Below, piece after piece: positions 20,240 to 32,200 of a stretch of DNA of 64,000 bases (position 1 is its first letter; every line of letters starts with the position of its first letter). The stretch lies in contig OU862934.1 in assembly GCA_917880885.1 (NCBI GenBank), forward strand, positions 30,240,734-30,304,733. Direction: 5' to 3'. The DNA comes from Limnephilus marmoratus. Its lineage: Eukaryota > Arthropoda > Insecta > Trichoptera > Limnephilidae. The translations under genes and the position numbers were made by a program. Under the pieces are notes generated by a model. That model saw nothing but the letters and a program-made list of their open reading frames with translations, ran no database searches and was not told where the DNA came from.

Positions 20240-21930
20240 TCTTGATGCGTTTTTAGCTAAGGTTATACCGTCTTTCGGATTCTTTTTGTTGTTATTTTAT
20301 TAGTGCACTGTTGGTCTCACAAATAAAATAAATTCATATAGTAAAGAATTTCTATTTAAATGTGGTGAAAGTTTGCCTAGTACGCCAGCAATTTTATTTT
20401 GAATATGTATATATATATATTGGGATGTAAGGGTCTAAGTGGGAAATGAAATCGTTTAGGAGAGTTTTAGGAAGGAAAGAATGCAGGGCTATAAAAGGAA
20501 GAATGCCGAGATAATGAAAGAGATTTAATTTATGACTTCTCATTGCTTTGGGTACGACTGGAGATGTATTCGTACACGGTAACTTGGAGATGATCGACAA
20601 AATTTATTTTTTATACCATAAATCATTTTTATGTATTTTTGAAAAGCAATGTAACTTTTTAATTAGTGTTGTAACTCAGGGTTATCTCACATAGGCACTC
20701 ATAAAACGCCGGGGTCTAAAATACACCGGTTATATGTTACGATGAACTCGGATGGCTTTATTAGCAGTTAGTAGAAATGATTCTGGATATCGACCTTGGG
20801 CATGCAGTCGAATTAATTCATGTCACAATTCCTGCATTATCGACAGTTTTATTGTTACTGATGTCATCTATGAGTATTAAACACTACCAGAGTATCCAGG
20901 ATGTCATCCTAACGTTGGATTGTTCAGAACATCTGATGGCCATTATTTTTTACAGCATCAATTGTAATCACACAATTATATTATAAGCAGAAATAGACTG
21001 AAATTCGTGCTTAAAGGATGATCGACTATTTGACGGTTATTAAAAATGTGATCTGAAATTGAGAAAAACATATTTTTGCATCTAAGTATGAAAGCTTGTA
21101 ATAATAGATTTACAGACATAAATCGTTATATTGATGTGTTATATCGTACAAGAGAATATTTCGCTCCTAATTATCCAGAACCAGTGGGATTTTGGCATCC
21201 CCAATTACATTTCATGGGATTTGGAATACTCATATTGAGATGGCTTGTAGTACTTCATTGAGATTTCTGGACTTTGTCCTGAGCATTGCAATACATTTTG
21301 GAGATATCCGGGTTTTCATAATCTTATACAATTCCTTAGTAAGGAATAGAAAATATGTCGATAATTTGGAGTTCGCATCAGGTTCTGGAGAGAGATCAGA
21401 AGAAATTACTTAGATTTCTCTACCTGAGGGAGTATGGCTACTACCGCGGCTCTACTGACTGACTACTGACTTTCTATTGGGTATGCTCGGAATGAACCAT
21501 CTATGGATCAGAAGGGATGTACACATTGTTACACACTTTTTTTTCAGACTGATTTATGGGTGGTTTGAAAACTCGGCTATTATGTAGAACATTCATTTCT
21601 TTATTGCCAATGGTTATCTACATAACCGAGAGTATATACCTAAATACTGTTCTATCTCCCAGCTTGCAAGACTGACTTGCCAATAAGTAAAGTTTAAAGA
21701 ATGCAGTAATATTTAACCAGTCACCCTGTAATCCAACACCAGTGACACGCACCCTTATAATTGATTCGATTTATCATTTCAAGGCCAAACCATTTTTAAA
21801 ATAACTCATCACGGAAAATGAAGAAATATATAAATAAAATAATAAAAAAGTTCTCATCGCGGGATTATTTTTAAGGGCGGAAAGGAGAATCTTGAATTTA
21901 TTCTTGATGACTCAATTACTGGATTTAAGG
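20240..21930. other. Unassigned interval
   Basis: No gene or repeat family recognised. Contains a (TA)n run near 20405 and only short, unsupported open frames. Confidence 0.4.
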
Positions 21931-22049
21931 GAGGAAAAGTGGGGGTGGAGGGTTGCAGAGATGGAGGGATGATATACCCATTAATCACCTTTTTAAATAG
22001 ATTCCGTCGGGGAACAGTCATGGAAAATACGAGGTGGGATTCAAGGCAG

Positions 22050-22555
22050 TTTTTTTTTGCAGTTCTACATCTCCCAAAAACTGGGCGTACTGTACAGGGC
22101 CCGCAGATACTTAAATTGTACACAACTGCTAACCCTGTATAAATCACAAGTGCGCTGCACGGTTGAATTTAGCAGCCACCTCTGGTCTGGAGCTCCAAAA
22201 TACCTGAAAAATACCCTCGACTCTGTGCAAAAACGGGCGGTCCGCATAATAGATTCTCACATCTTAACAGACGGATTGCAATCTTTAGAGCACAGGCGTC
22301 GGGTGGGAATGCTATCCTTGTTCTACCGGTATTACAATGGAAGATGCTCCGAGGAACTTGCGTCATTGATCCCTTCGGCACCGGTGCATATTCGGGAAAC
22401 ACGCCAAACGCATGCCCAACATTAATTTGTACACGGTTGACATTTGTCACATGAGAACGGGTCGTTTCTTCGACACAGCATCCCAGTTAACATCGGCCCT
22501 GAGGGAAATTATTTTCATCATGGCCTCCTATGTGGAGTTAATGTAAAAAAAATAT
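22050..22555 (+). pseudogene. CR1-like LINE (H-tail family) with internal deletion
   Basis: Open frame 22057-22425 encodes LGVLYRARRYLNCTQLLTLY, KSQVRCTVEFSSHLWSGAPK, SVQKRAVRIIDSHILTDG and SLEHRRRVGMLSLFYRYYNG. After HMRTGRFFD the sequence jumps straight to the tail (ACACAGCATCCC), so about 100 bases of coding sequence are missing. It ends in the hairpin (GGCCCTGAGGGAAATTATTT with ATGGCCTCC) and an A-run at 22550. Confidence 0.85.
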
Positions 22556-22665
22556 CTACATCGTTGGCCCTGAATAAAACAATTTCCTTCAGGGTCTATG
22601 TTATCTTTGGGGATGCTGTGTGGAGGAATTTTTTTTAAGGAAAAAAGGGGAGGACCATAGACATA
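22556..22665 (-). repeat. H-type hairpin tail, opposite strand
   Basis: GGCCCTGAATAAAACAATTT with CCTTCAGGGTC and GATGCTGTGTGGAGG is the shared LINE/SINE tail in minus orientation. It stands tail to tail with the preceding LINE copy. Confidence 0.7.
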
Positions 22666-23880
22666 TAAATATTTCTATACCAGAACAGAAAGGTGAGGGA
22701 AGAAACCAACTACAGCGGGACGCAGAGCGGGAAGATGGCTTTGGTAATATGTGATTCGTCAAAAACGCAATCTGACAGTACATAGGCACCTCGCATTATA
22801 ATATCACCATTAAGTTCTTATAAGTAAACTCTGCTTTTGAATGAATAGACCTTTTTACATGGGAGAGCGAATTGCTCGCCGTATAATGAACAATTTACGA
22901 AGTCCAAATACGGCAATAAAATTCGCCTTTTTTCAGAGTTCAATATTTTGTTGCCGTATTTAGTTAAAACACTTTTACAAATGTTTCATAATTTACTTAC
23001 CCCGGTAAACATCGACGAGCACACGCCATGTATCTCGATTGATAGTATATGTTACAAAAACGATCATATTAAAATAGGCTTGCCTATGGAATGTAATACG
23101 ACAATTGGGTTTATTCTCTTTTTCACTTCTATTTTTACAAGTTTTCAAAACACATCGCACTATTTTTGCCTGTTATTTCGTAAAATGCACCGATGAGTGC
23201 TCGCAGAAGAATGATGACGACACATTTTTAAATTCACGCGAAGCCATACTCGATCCCAGCCGGTTTCAATGGAACCGGCTTTTATCACATAGGGCAGGTC
23301 TGATAATATTCAGATGTCTATGGGGAGGACTTAACTTACTCTAATTTTTCGCGGTCTTGACTTGGCTTGACACTTCAATTTTTTTTGTTTTCTCTGTTTG
23401 TCTTTGCTTTCATATACCTTACTTTATTCTTACAATGTACATTTTCCCAAATTAATTTTGTATCACCTTGTTGTAAATTGGACGTAAGTCCGTTAATAAA
23501 AAATAAGAAAGGCCAATCTACTATATTCTAAACCAATGAGGCAGTTAGAAAATAATTCTCCGGGGAGCCATCGCTTTCTTTCTCCATTAAAATACTTATT
23601 ATTTAACAAAGGAGACCGAATGGACGTCTGAAATACGATTCTTAGTAATATTGTCATGATCATGAGAAGTGTTTAGGATTTGTAATTATTGCTCTGTCTC
23701 TTTCTTCATCCGCCATTGGTAATTTATATGTCTGTGAGACTGGGTAATTCGAAAAAGTGTAATATTTTTTTACCGTTCATCGAATCACACTGCGATTTCG
23801 AGTAGCTGCCTTATTCCACGCCCCCTACCGCCAGTCTACCCCGCGACAGCGATGCGGACGCACGTTATAAAATGTTGGCA
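22666..23880. other. Unassigned interval with two hairpins
   Basis: A 17-bp inverted pair (AAATACGGCAATAAAAT at 22906 with ATTTTGTTGCCGTATTT at 22946) and a tight stem AGCCGGTT/AACCGGCT at 23258-23280 are visible. No gene recognised. Confidence 0.45.
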
Positions 23881-23883
23881 CCA

Positions 23884-24192
23884 ACCCGGTGCGTGAGACC
23901 GGCATCACCAACTAAGTAAGGTTATTGGTAATTTTATAAGAGAAAAAAAAACATAAGCATTGTCATTTATGTTTTATTAATTTTATGATTCAACTGTCAT
24001 AAGATTGACGAAGACTGATTTTGTCGTTAAATCTTTAAGATTGTTGAGTGTAAATAAATATTGTTAATTTGAATGCATCTAAAGATATTGTGTTATGTTG
24101 ATAAAAAAAAGAATTTTGAACAGTTAATTATTGAAAAACTGGTAGTCAAATATCCCGGTGCGTGAGACCGGGGTTACCAACGATGTAAGTCA
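23884..24192. repeat. Direct repeat pair ~268 bp apart
   Basis: CCCGGTGCGTGAGACCGG occurs at 23886 and again at 24153, each followed by a CACCAAC or TACCAAC-type segment and TAAG. Each contains a CCGGT/ACCGG stem. The intervening sequence has an AATAAA signal at 24053. A terminal-repeat origin is possible but unproven. Confidence 0.45.
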
Positions 24193-24351
24193 AATTCACG
24201 TCACCAATGGCGGTTTAACAACTCAAGTATCAACCTATCTCAACGAATAACTATAAGAGAAGAGATTCAAATACTTATTTCAAATCTATGTAAAAAAATC
24301 GTTTTCTATTTTGATACTCATAATATTCGCGGTGGAATTCTATCATAATGA

Positions 24352-25200
24352 TTTATTTATTTATTTATTTAACGCCCAATGGGCTTTTACATTTTGGTAG
24401 TACAAATGATTCGCACACAAGTCATAAAAATACAAAATTACAGCGATTTGATAGGTTTTCAGAAAAACAGATAGGTTTAGGAATAGTTTTGGAATAATAA
24501 GTTTTTTAAAAGATCAACAAATTTCGCCAAGTTTATGTCAAATATGTCAATATCACCTAAGTACTGATTTCCCATAGTGTGAAATCGTTGTATCGGAGAG
24601 TGGGCAATGTAGTTCCGCTTATGAATGCTACAGTAGAATAGTGTATTTTGTCGGTATTCGTAAGTTTATGAGTTGCAGTAGTTCGCAACAGTCAAATTTA
24701 GAGTTAAGTATTTTGAATAAAAATGGTAAGTCGTTTATTTTACGTCTGTCTTCTAGTGTGTGTATTTTTAAAACATTTAATAATAAATTATATTTCAAGT
24801 CTTCTAGTGGGATATTTAATTTAAAATTTATAAAACGCAGAATTTTTTTTTGTATTCGCTCAATGTTATTAATGTGAATTTTGTAAGATGGAGACCAAAC
24901 TACCGAGTTATATTCCATTAGACTTCTAACTAGAGATACATATATTATAATAATTTAATGACTTGTATGGAATTAATGTTTTTGGTTGTTCTTAGTACGA
25001 AGCCTAGTGTTTTCATACCTTTGTTTACAATTTGGTGGATATGATTGGCGAAACTTAGTTTTTCATCCAAAATAATTCCAAGATCTCTCATTTCCGTGAC
25101 TCTTTCTAAAGCTGTGTTATTGATGGAATATTCGAATAAAACAGGATTTTTATTTTTGAAGAAAGTCAAGGTTTTGCACTTTTCTACATTTAATGATGTA
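24352..25200 (-). pseudogene. Non-LTR retrotransposon (family A) 3' half
   Basis: Minus strand: FFKNKNPVLFEYSIN, TEMRDLGIILDEKLSFANHI, MKTLGFVLRTTKNINSIQ, then MEYNSVVWSPSYKIHINNIE, RIQKKILRFINFKLNIPLED and INDLPFLFKILNSKFDC. A frame break lies near 24930. The 3' end is AAAAGCCCATTGGGCGTTAA followed by (TAAA)n at 24352-24372. Same family as 42092-43186. Jockey/CR1-like affinity is inferred from the C-terminal layout. Confidence 0.85.
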
Positions 25201-25668
25201 ATTAAACAAAAAAAATCTTAAGAGAATGTGTAATGTAATAATAATAATATTTTTATAATTTGATATAGCGCCGTTTTTCTGTTTAAGAATTACGATATAT
25301 CTACTTATACATAATGGACTCTTAAATATTTCTATTTTTGAAATCGATAATTCATGGTGGAATTCGATTATAATCTATAGGTACAGAGTGTATATATATA
25401 TATATACTACCTACTACAGAGTGTATAAGGTAAGTGGTGGATAACCTCCAATATCGGCGGGCTAATTGTCGGGTCACCAGTTTTTATACTGTTTTTGCCA
25501 ATTAAGTAAATAAATAACCACTCTAAGTTTTGCAATCATTATGTGAAAGTTTAAAATTTTCTAATTCATAATAAATTCCCTGCAAGGGAGCAACTTTTTT
25601 TACAGGCTTTCAAAACCAATCCTAGTCATCAAAATCCATTTCATAGTATACCTCAAATTTACTATAAT
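25201..25668. other. Unassigned AT-rich interval
   Basis: Contains a (TA)n tract near 25392. Nothing else recognised. Confidence 0.45.
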
Positions 25669-26441
25669 AAGGAACTCCAGTCCAATTTTTTTATTTTTTT
25701 TCAATGAATAGTGACCTTCTGACTTAAATAACTGCATATTTATTTTTATTTTTATTCTTAAAGTAAGTTTTAATAGTTAAAATAATTGTCAACGTTTTAA
25801 TTTTTCAAGATCCCCCGAAAACCACCGTATGTATGGTGAATCGTGTGACATCATCACTCACCAAATGTTTTTTTTAAATTTTCAATAGGTGTTGTCATTT
25901 TGTATGAGAGTGATATGGAAGAAGCTATGAAACTATTCAATAAGTAAAAACATTAAGTAAAGCCACTGTGATTGGAGGATTGGCCGTGGAAGTGGCATTA
26001 CGATTTATTTTTGTGCAGTTTGAAGTTTTTGAATATTTTAAATAATATAAATGAACTAATGGAGATACCTCTTTGTATTTTTAATACTGAATTATTTAGG
26101 CCTAAATAATGTTTCAATAAATACAACAACTGAATCTCTATAAACAGTATGAAAATAACGAATAACAAGAAATGTTGTTAATACGATGGTTTGTATCATA
26201 CATTTCAATACAACGACTGGAAAATTATGGTGAGCAGTGACGTCAGCACTAAACTTCAATAATAGCAACTTGACTGTTTGTTTTAATGACACGATTAAAA
26301 ATGGAATTTTCAATAATTTTTTTAAACTCTACGTTTAATATTATTTAATAAAACTTAAATTTACAAAATCAGCGTTTATTGGTCTATAACTATTTGAACA
26401 TATTTTTTTAAGCCCATAAAATTTTTTACTGGAGTTCTTTA
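25669..26441. mobile_element. ~770-bp TIR element, copy 1
   Basis: Left end AGGAACTCCAGTCCAATTTT is mirrored by ACTGGAGTTCTT at 26428-26440. The whole interior aligns with 58950-59681, including GAAAACCACCG, ATCGTGTGACATCATCACTC, CTCTATAAACAGTA and AGTGACGTCAGCACTAA. The copies differ by substitutions and an indel. No transposase. Both ends lie in TA-rich sequence. Confidence 0.75.
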
Positions 26442-26763
26442 TTCAAAAACCTCCAAAAACACTCATGGGTTTCAAAACATAAAATATTTAGGTACATTTA
26501 AACAAAACGTAAAATAGAGCCTTCCAACAAAGCCTACATTTCGAACATTGCACATCATTTTAATGTCGTCTATTTATCACAAGGGTGAGAAAAACCTCCC
26601 TTACACCCGAGGGATGCGTAAATGATATAGGCCACATATTTCATTACTGACATCCTGTTCTTCCACTTTCCCCTCTTTTCTCTCAATTCACGCATCAGTC
26701 GGCACAGGTGCATGGATTTGGAAATAAAATTTATTGCTGTCTCGTGAATATTTATTTTACCTT
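26442..26763. other. Unassigned interval
   Basis: Nothing recognised. Confidence 0.4.
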
Positions 26764-26980
26764 GATGGCCTCTGTGGTCGGGGGGTGAGGCTCTTGACTA
26801 GTGATCTGAAGGTCGTGGGTTCATATCTCTGCGTGCACAATTTATTTTAATTGATTTGTATTATTTCACAATTTAATACTTTAAAATAATATAAGGTACA
26901 TTTGCAAACGTTCCAGAGTGGGAGATACTCTTAGTAATGTGCTGGTGTAAGACTACCATTCAGAAATGAAACGGTGACCG
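26764..26980 (+). mobile_element. T-SINE, 3' end cut by a foldback element
   Basis: tRNA-like head at 26766-26840 (GGCCTCTGTGGTCGGGGGGT, B-box side GTGGGTTCATATC), then TTCCAGAGTGGGAGATACTC and GTGTAAGACTACCATTCAG. The element breaks off at 26981. Confidence 0.75.
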
Positions 26981-27165
26981 GCCAACTCAGAATAAAACCA
27001 ACTTAGAAGCACCTCAGAAAGGTCATTAAGAGTGATGATAAAAAATATTTTAAAAATTGGTTAAATAGGTTAAGTTAGGTTAGGGTTACCGGATATTTTA
27101 AAATTATTTTTCATTGCTTTTAATGACCTTGAGGTGTTTCTGAGTTGGTTTCATTCTGAGTTGGC
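26981..27165. mobile_element. Foldback element with TTAGG-like loop
   Basis: GCCAACTCAGAATAAAACCA at 26981 is mirrored by TCATTCTGAGTTGGC ending at 27165. The arms continue through GGTCATTAA to ATATTTTAAAA, about 75 bases each. The ~30-base loop (27063-27090) is GGTTAAGTTAGGTTAGGGTT. It lies in or directly against a T-SINE. Confidence 0.75.
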
Positions 27166-27264
27166 ATGGAACCAAATGAAACATAGCTTGAGGTGGCTTT
27201 ATCCGTGTTTGATGACTAGACCTGCATACCGGTAAACAACCATTTACCCTACAGTAGTTCATTT

Positions 27265-27645
27265 GGAAGGTGGTTATGGGTACCGCTGACCCATTCAGGG
27301 TCAAGTTTGTCTAGGTCTTGGTGGTGAATGCGTTTGCTCACCTACTGCGTGATAGACTGGATTGGAAGAGATTGATTGAGGGAGACCTAAACCAGACCTC
27401 TCCAGTCAGACTCTCTCGACTCATCGGTTTGCACCGCAGTGGGAGGAATAGATTCATACGTCAGTAACTCCTGGACACATTCACCCCCAGATTCCTACCC
27501 ACCCCTCATACATTTTTCCTTACCTGAAATTCGTCTCCTTCCTTTCCCTAAGAATACCAAACACATAGCATCCCCAATGATGACAAAGGCTCTATGGGAC
27601 ATTTTTTTCCTCGGGGCCTCCTGTGTTGTGTTAATATAAAAAATG
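27265..27645 (+). mobile_element. Long H-SINE
   Basis: Starts GGAAGGTGGTTATGGGTACC, lacks part of the 5' third, and keeps GGTGAATGCGTTTGCTCACC, CTCTCCAGTCAGACTCTCTC, AGCATCCCCAATGATGACA and a weakened hairpin before TGTGTTGTGTTAATAT. Confidence 0.75.
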
Positions 27646-27734
27646 AAGTATTTGTTAATCAGTTGTGTAAAATTTAAAACACCGTTATTAGCCCCTAATA
27701 TTTTATGGATATATTTATAACATTACTGATCTGT

Positions 27735-28290
27735 AATTAGCTGAAGTTCCCGGCGATGCCCGGGCTTTACATAGAGTTTTCGAAATCAAAGGTAAACAGT
27801 GACCTTCCTCTCGTTTTGAAGGTCATATTTGCAAAATTTCATCAACCTCGGCATATAACTGTAGATGTGCATACAAATCAAATCCACGCCGCCCACTTGC
27901 CAGCCGTTCGTCCGCCACATACAGACATTTTCCTTTAAATAATATATTTCAACCAATTCACACAAAACTTTGACAAATTTTACAGCTAAACCTTCCTCAT
28001 GAATCACTCTATCTATTTTTGATAACCGCATGAAAATCAGTTCAGTAGTTTTTGAGTTTATCGCGAACGGACAGACAGACAGACGCGGCGGAGAATTTTA
28101 ATTTACAATATCTAGAGATATATTTCAACCAATTTATACAAAACCTTGATAGATTATATCACTAAACTTCCCCATGAATTACTCTATCTACTGGTGAAAA
28201 CCGCATGAAAATCCGTTCAGTAGTTTTTGAGTTTATCGCGACAGACAGACAGATGCGGCGGAGGACTTTAATTTATATTAAGCAGAGATT
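27735..28290 (+). mobile_element. RTE-like nonautonomous element with duplicated 3' tail
   Basis: Begins near GAAGTTCCCGGCGATGCCCG. The ~170-base 3' module (CAACCAATT, ACCGCATGAAAATC, GTTCAGTAGTTTTTGAGTTT, ATCGCG, ACAGACAGACAG, GCGGCGGAG) occurs twice in tandem, at about 27945-28112 and 28113-28290. RTE-type affinity is inferred from the start motif and the GACA-rich tail. Related starts occur at 37203 and 47055. Confidence 0.65.
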
Positions 28291-28291
28291 A

Positions 28292-29335
28292 AAAAGCTGA
28301 AAAAGGGATGAATCGGGTAAAACAATGGCTTGAATCAAATTCACTAACACTAAATGATACAAAAACTAAATATATTAAATTCAAAATTCACAACAAACAG
28401 ACGGATAACCTCAATACAAACCTAAATATAAAAAATCATAAAGACTATAAACGTGAACCGAGAAACTCCTTGCAACTGTCCAAAAGTGAATGAAATACAA
28501 ACAATAAAATACCTTGGAATAATAATTGATCAAAACTTAAATTGGAACTCACAAGTGGAAAATGTGAGCAACTAATTAAAAAAAAACTAACCTATTTTTT
28601 CAAAACGATAAGAAACATTTTAGATAAAGAACAACTAATTAAAATCTATTGTGCCTTCGCCCAATCTCAACTACAATATGGTCTTATCGGATGGGGAAGC
28701 TCATTCGATTCCACTATAAAACCAGTCCTCATAGCACAAAGGGCAATTCTGAAAATTATACTTAGAGTACCCATCAGAACCCCTACAGACTATGTTTTTA
28801 AAGCGCTGAATTGAATGTCACTGAAACAATTATATACAAAAGATATTCTAATGTACGCATTCAAAAATCAGGATAACTTTACACAGACAAACTCGGGCCG
28901 ATTCACAAGATCTACATTACAACATGCATTCTACCAACCTACGACTAAAACGACTTTTGGACAAAGAAATATGGAATACTTTTCTATAAAATTATTTAAT
29001 CTACTCCCTCTTGCAATGAAAACCATATTAAAAAATAACCGTCTTCAAAAGAAGCATAAACATATGGATTATGGACATGGGAAGGAAGAAAATAGATTCA
29101 ATTTTGCAACCTAGCAAAGAATAATGCTTGTTTTGTACTTTCTTTTAGATCTAACTAACTTCGTAATTTTTCTTGGTAACATTCTAACATACGTAGGTAT
29201 TTACTTATAATTCAAATAATAAAACTTGTACAATGTGTCCTTAGAACGGGGTACCCCAGTAAGGACACATTTTCTCTAAAAAACTTAAAAAAAAAAAAAT
29301 ATATATATAATTAAAATAAATAAATGTAACCACGA
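28292..29335 (+). pseudogene. Non-LTR retrotransposon (family B) C-terminal region
   Basis: Frames joined by two or more breaks give VKQWLESNSLTLNDTKTKYI, IKYLGIIIDQNLNWNSQVEN, LTYFFKTIRNILDKEQLIKI, SQLQYGLIGWGSSFDSTIKP and LIAQRAILKIILRVPIRTPT, then SLKQLYTKDILMYAFKNQ. An in-frame stop lies at 28812. The 3' UTR holds a strong stem-loop (TGTGTCCTTA with TAAGGACACA, 29236-29273) before an A/T-rich tail. Fragments of the same family lie at 31880 and 35290. Confidence 0.8.
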
Positions 29336-29339
29336 ATTT

Positions 29340-30597
29340 AATTTAAGAGCGTTTAACCAGCCAGTGGACGAAAATCCACATTTCGTCGAGAGTTGTTCTT
29401 ACGATCGTGCAGGGTGGTTACAATGAGAAAGATTGATTTTTCTCCGTACCAGCTTTTTAAAATTATAACTCAATATCGAATTTATTTCAATCCAAATTAG
29501 CTTCAATTTATACCTTCATCCAAAAATGCTGAAAGGCGTGATGATAAAACTATTAAAATAGTGTACTTTTTGTAGTTATTTTTTGATTATAAGTATTTAT
29601 CATTTTTCAATAATGTCTAAATTTAATAAGAATGTTAAAAAATCTGAAATATATTAGTTTGTAAGTGCGCAAATAAATACACAAATGGACCAATTTTCGT
29701 CAAGAAACACATGTACGTACATATTTTTTAATGATTTTATTGAAACTAAAATTAAAATTCTAATACATAACTTTGCTAGATAATGTATTGATTTATTTTA
29801 CTGCATGATTACATTATTTGAAATGGGTGTGGTATAATACAAAAACTTTTTTGAAAATTTAACAAATCTGCCAACGACCTATGGAATAACCTTATTATAC
29901 TAAAAATTAAAAAAAATCTAAAAATTTATTACATAACTATGCTAGATTAAAGAACAATCTTTCGAAATCCATTTATAATTTTTTGTGGAAAAGAGTCAAT
30001 ACGTCTAAAAACTTTTTTGAAAATGACGTATTTCCGGCTTTCTCTGGTAATGCCCTCTTAAATACCTGTAATAACTCACTCGTTTCTTAAATAAATAATA
30101 TTATATTTTTCTTCAACATTATTTTTCTTAGAAAGCATTACACCGACAACAGCTTATTAAATTCTGAGAAAATCGTATTGCTTTTCAAAAATGTTCAATT
30201 CATTCGTCAAATAAACAGAAAAATATTTTTTTAAACAAAAATTTACATTTAAATATCTTTGACAAATTGAAATTCTTTGCTTAGCACCGCGATACAATCA
30301 CATGAAAACGTTATTTCTTATGGTAATTACTTCAACTAGAATACTCTGAAAACAGCTTTATTGAGAAATTGAATTATAAGATGGTGATCAATCTGATAAA
30401 TCGGTTTAGTATGATTAAATCGGGGATTTGTGTGCTGGGAACCATAAAACTTATAATATGTATATTTATTTTCAACAAAAGGAATGTTCCAATCCCACAA
30501 TTCCACAAATTTTAATGCTACTACTAGCTTTGTCAAGTTGCCTAATTGAAAAATGGAAAAACACTTGTAGAATTAAATAATACTTATAGAATTTAAA
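29340..30597. other. AT-rich interval, nothing recognised
   Basis: No supported features. Very AT-rich with short open frames only. Confidence 0.5.
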
Positions 30598-30965
30598 AAA
30601 TACCATCATCATCATCACTATTGGCTCTACAACACCCCTCAAGAGTCTTACTCCACTCATCTCGGTTTTGTGCCAGCACTCTCCAGTTTGGAAGCTCCAA
30701 GATAGATATGTCTTTGAGGACGTTGTCGCTCCATCTTAGTCTTGGCCTTCCCAGGCTCCTTTGCCCTATTGGTCTTGAGTTCAGCGGGGACTTTGGTGCT
30801 TGATGCTCGGTCATTCTCTCTACACGACCCAGCCACCGAAGTCTTCCCAATTTTATAAATTTTGGGACGTTTAGCTCCTTAAACAAAGTATAGAGCTCAT
30901 TGTTATAACGTCTGCGCCAAAATCCATTTTCTAGAACCGGTCCGAAGATACGCCTCAGAAAACCC
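30598..30965 (-). pseudogene. RTE-clade LINE C-terminal region
   Basis: Minus strand encodes LRRIFGPVLENGFWRRRYNN, ELYTLFKELNVPKFIKLGRL, RWLGRVERMTEHQAPKSPLN, then RPIGQRSLGRPRLRWSDNVL and LPNWRVLAQNRDEWSKTLEG, the standard end of RTE-type proteins. The frame stays open over most of this stretch. It ends in a (GATGAT)-type microsatellite at 30603-30615. Confidence 0.85.
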
Positions 30966-31150
30966 CGCGAACCCTGGGCAATGTGATGACCACCATTATA
31001 ACATCACAGCAGATAGAGAGAGGGCGAATGCCGAAATTCCGGCGCCATAAAACGGGAACTACCCAGCTAAGGGAAGGAAAACCCCAACAGAAAACCCTGG
31101 TCCTCCAGGATGGGGGTTGGGCGTAGGGCTAACAACCCTACCCCATAAAA
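30966..31150 (+). pseudogene. Second retroelement piece in opposite orientation
   Basis: The plus strand reads DDHHYNITADRERANAEIPA and then NPGPPGWGLGVGLTTLPHKK, which I recognise as similar to the region just before the endonuclease in some insect non-LTR elements. It abuts the minus-strand RTE end with no gap. Either an inverted 5' piece of the same insertion or an independent fragment. Confidence 0.4.
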
Positions 31151-31570
31151 AAAAAAACAAAATGTTACGATACCTCATTTAAAAATTTTTTTTTTTTTTA
31201 TTTAAATAAATAAATTTACTAAGCATATATTTATTATTTTTGACAATTTTATTTAAAACATGTTAGGTATATATATAAAATCGAAAATATATTCGTAGTC
31301 CTCCTCACTACGAGATCCTGTGCTGGGGGGGCTATGCTTTGGAGAAGTTTTCAGCGACTTCTATGGATTAACTTCATTGTTTGGATAAGGTTTTCCAGAA
31401 ACTTCTATGACGATGTTTTAAGTAAACCAGTAAGTTCATTTTCCGATAGTTCCTTCAGTCAACATTTTATTTCCTTAATGTATCTATTTTTTTTTTAAAT
31501 TTGTTTGATACTAAGTGGGAGTTTGTCATATAACTTTACTGCTAAAAATTGAGAACTTCTATTTTTTACA

Positions 31571-31880
31571 TGAGCTCCACACAGGAGGTCCTGAGGAAAA
31601 TAATTTCCCTCAGGGCCTATGTCATCTTTGGGGATGCTGTGTGGAGGGTTTTTTAAGGAAAGGAAGGAGAGGAGAGTTCTGGGAAGGAAAAGGGTTTAAG
31701 GGGTGGGTAGGAATCTGGGGTTCAGTATGTCCTGGTCATCCGCCTCTCACCCCATGAACCCGGGCACCCCTGCTAAATCACCAAAAGTAGCGAACCACTT
31801 GGGGTGACCTATGGCAGAGGTGTTGGTTATTCAATAAAGGTTCCCGGGGCGGCGGTACCCATTCCCGCCTCCCAAATTGT
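31571..31880 (-). mobile_element. Short H-SINE inserted in family-B LINE
   Basis: Nearly consensus copy: hairpin tail at 31590-31625 (GGTCCTGAGGAAAATAATTT with CCCTCAGGGCC), ending (minus-strand start) at CCGCCTCCCAAATT, 31880. It interrupts or abuts a family-B LINE fragment that continues at 31881. Confidence 0.85.
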
Positions 31881-32200
31881 TCTCCTCTCAAAACTTTGTC
31901 CAAATGAAGAGTTACACTTTGGTATATTAAGTATGTCTGTTTGTTTGGCTCTGGTTTTATGAGCATGTGAGGTGTCTGCCTCTGAATCATTTTTGTGGTG
32001 ATGTACTAGAATGTTTTTGGCATAGATTTTCTGTATGCTTGGAACATCAAACTGTTTAAAAATTTCCATTGTTGACGTCCTTATGGGGACCTTTAGTATG
32101 GTCTTTATGATGCAATTCTGAGTTACCTTAAGTTGTTTTATGTAATTAGATGCCGCTGAGCCCCAGAGTCCTATTACTCCATATTCCAATTAAACGATAC
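31881..32200 (-). pseudogene. Non-LTR retrotransposon (family B) fragment
   Basis: Minus strand: MEYGVIGLWGSAASNYIKQL, TQNCIIKTILKVPIRTSTME, IQKIYAKNILVHHHKN and NIPKCNSSFGQSFERR, parallel to 28660-28970. It is 5'-truncated at about 32200. Confidence 0.8.

Noticed and set aside
23250..23285. Histone-type 3' stem-loop or intrinsic terminator at AGCCGGTT..AACCGGCT
   Set aside because: The sequence does not fit the histone stem-loop consensus, and bacterial-type termination is not expected here.
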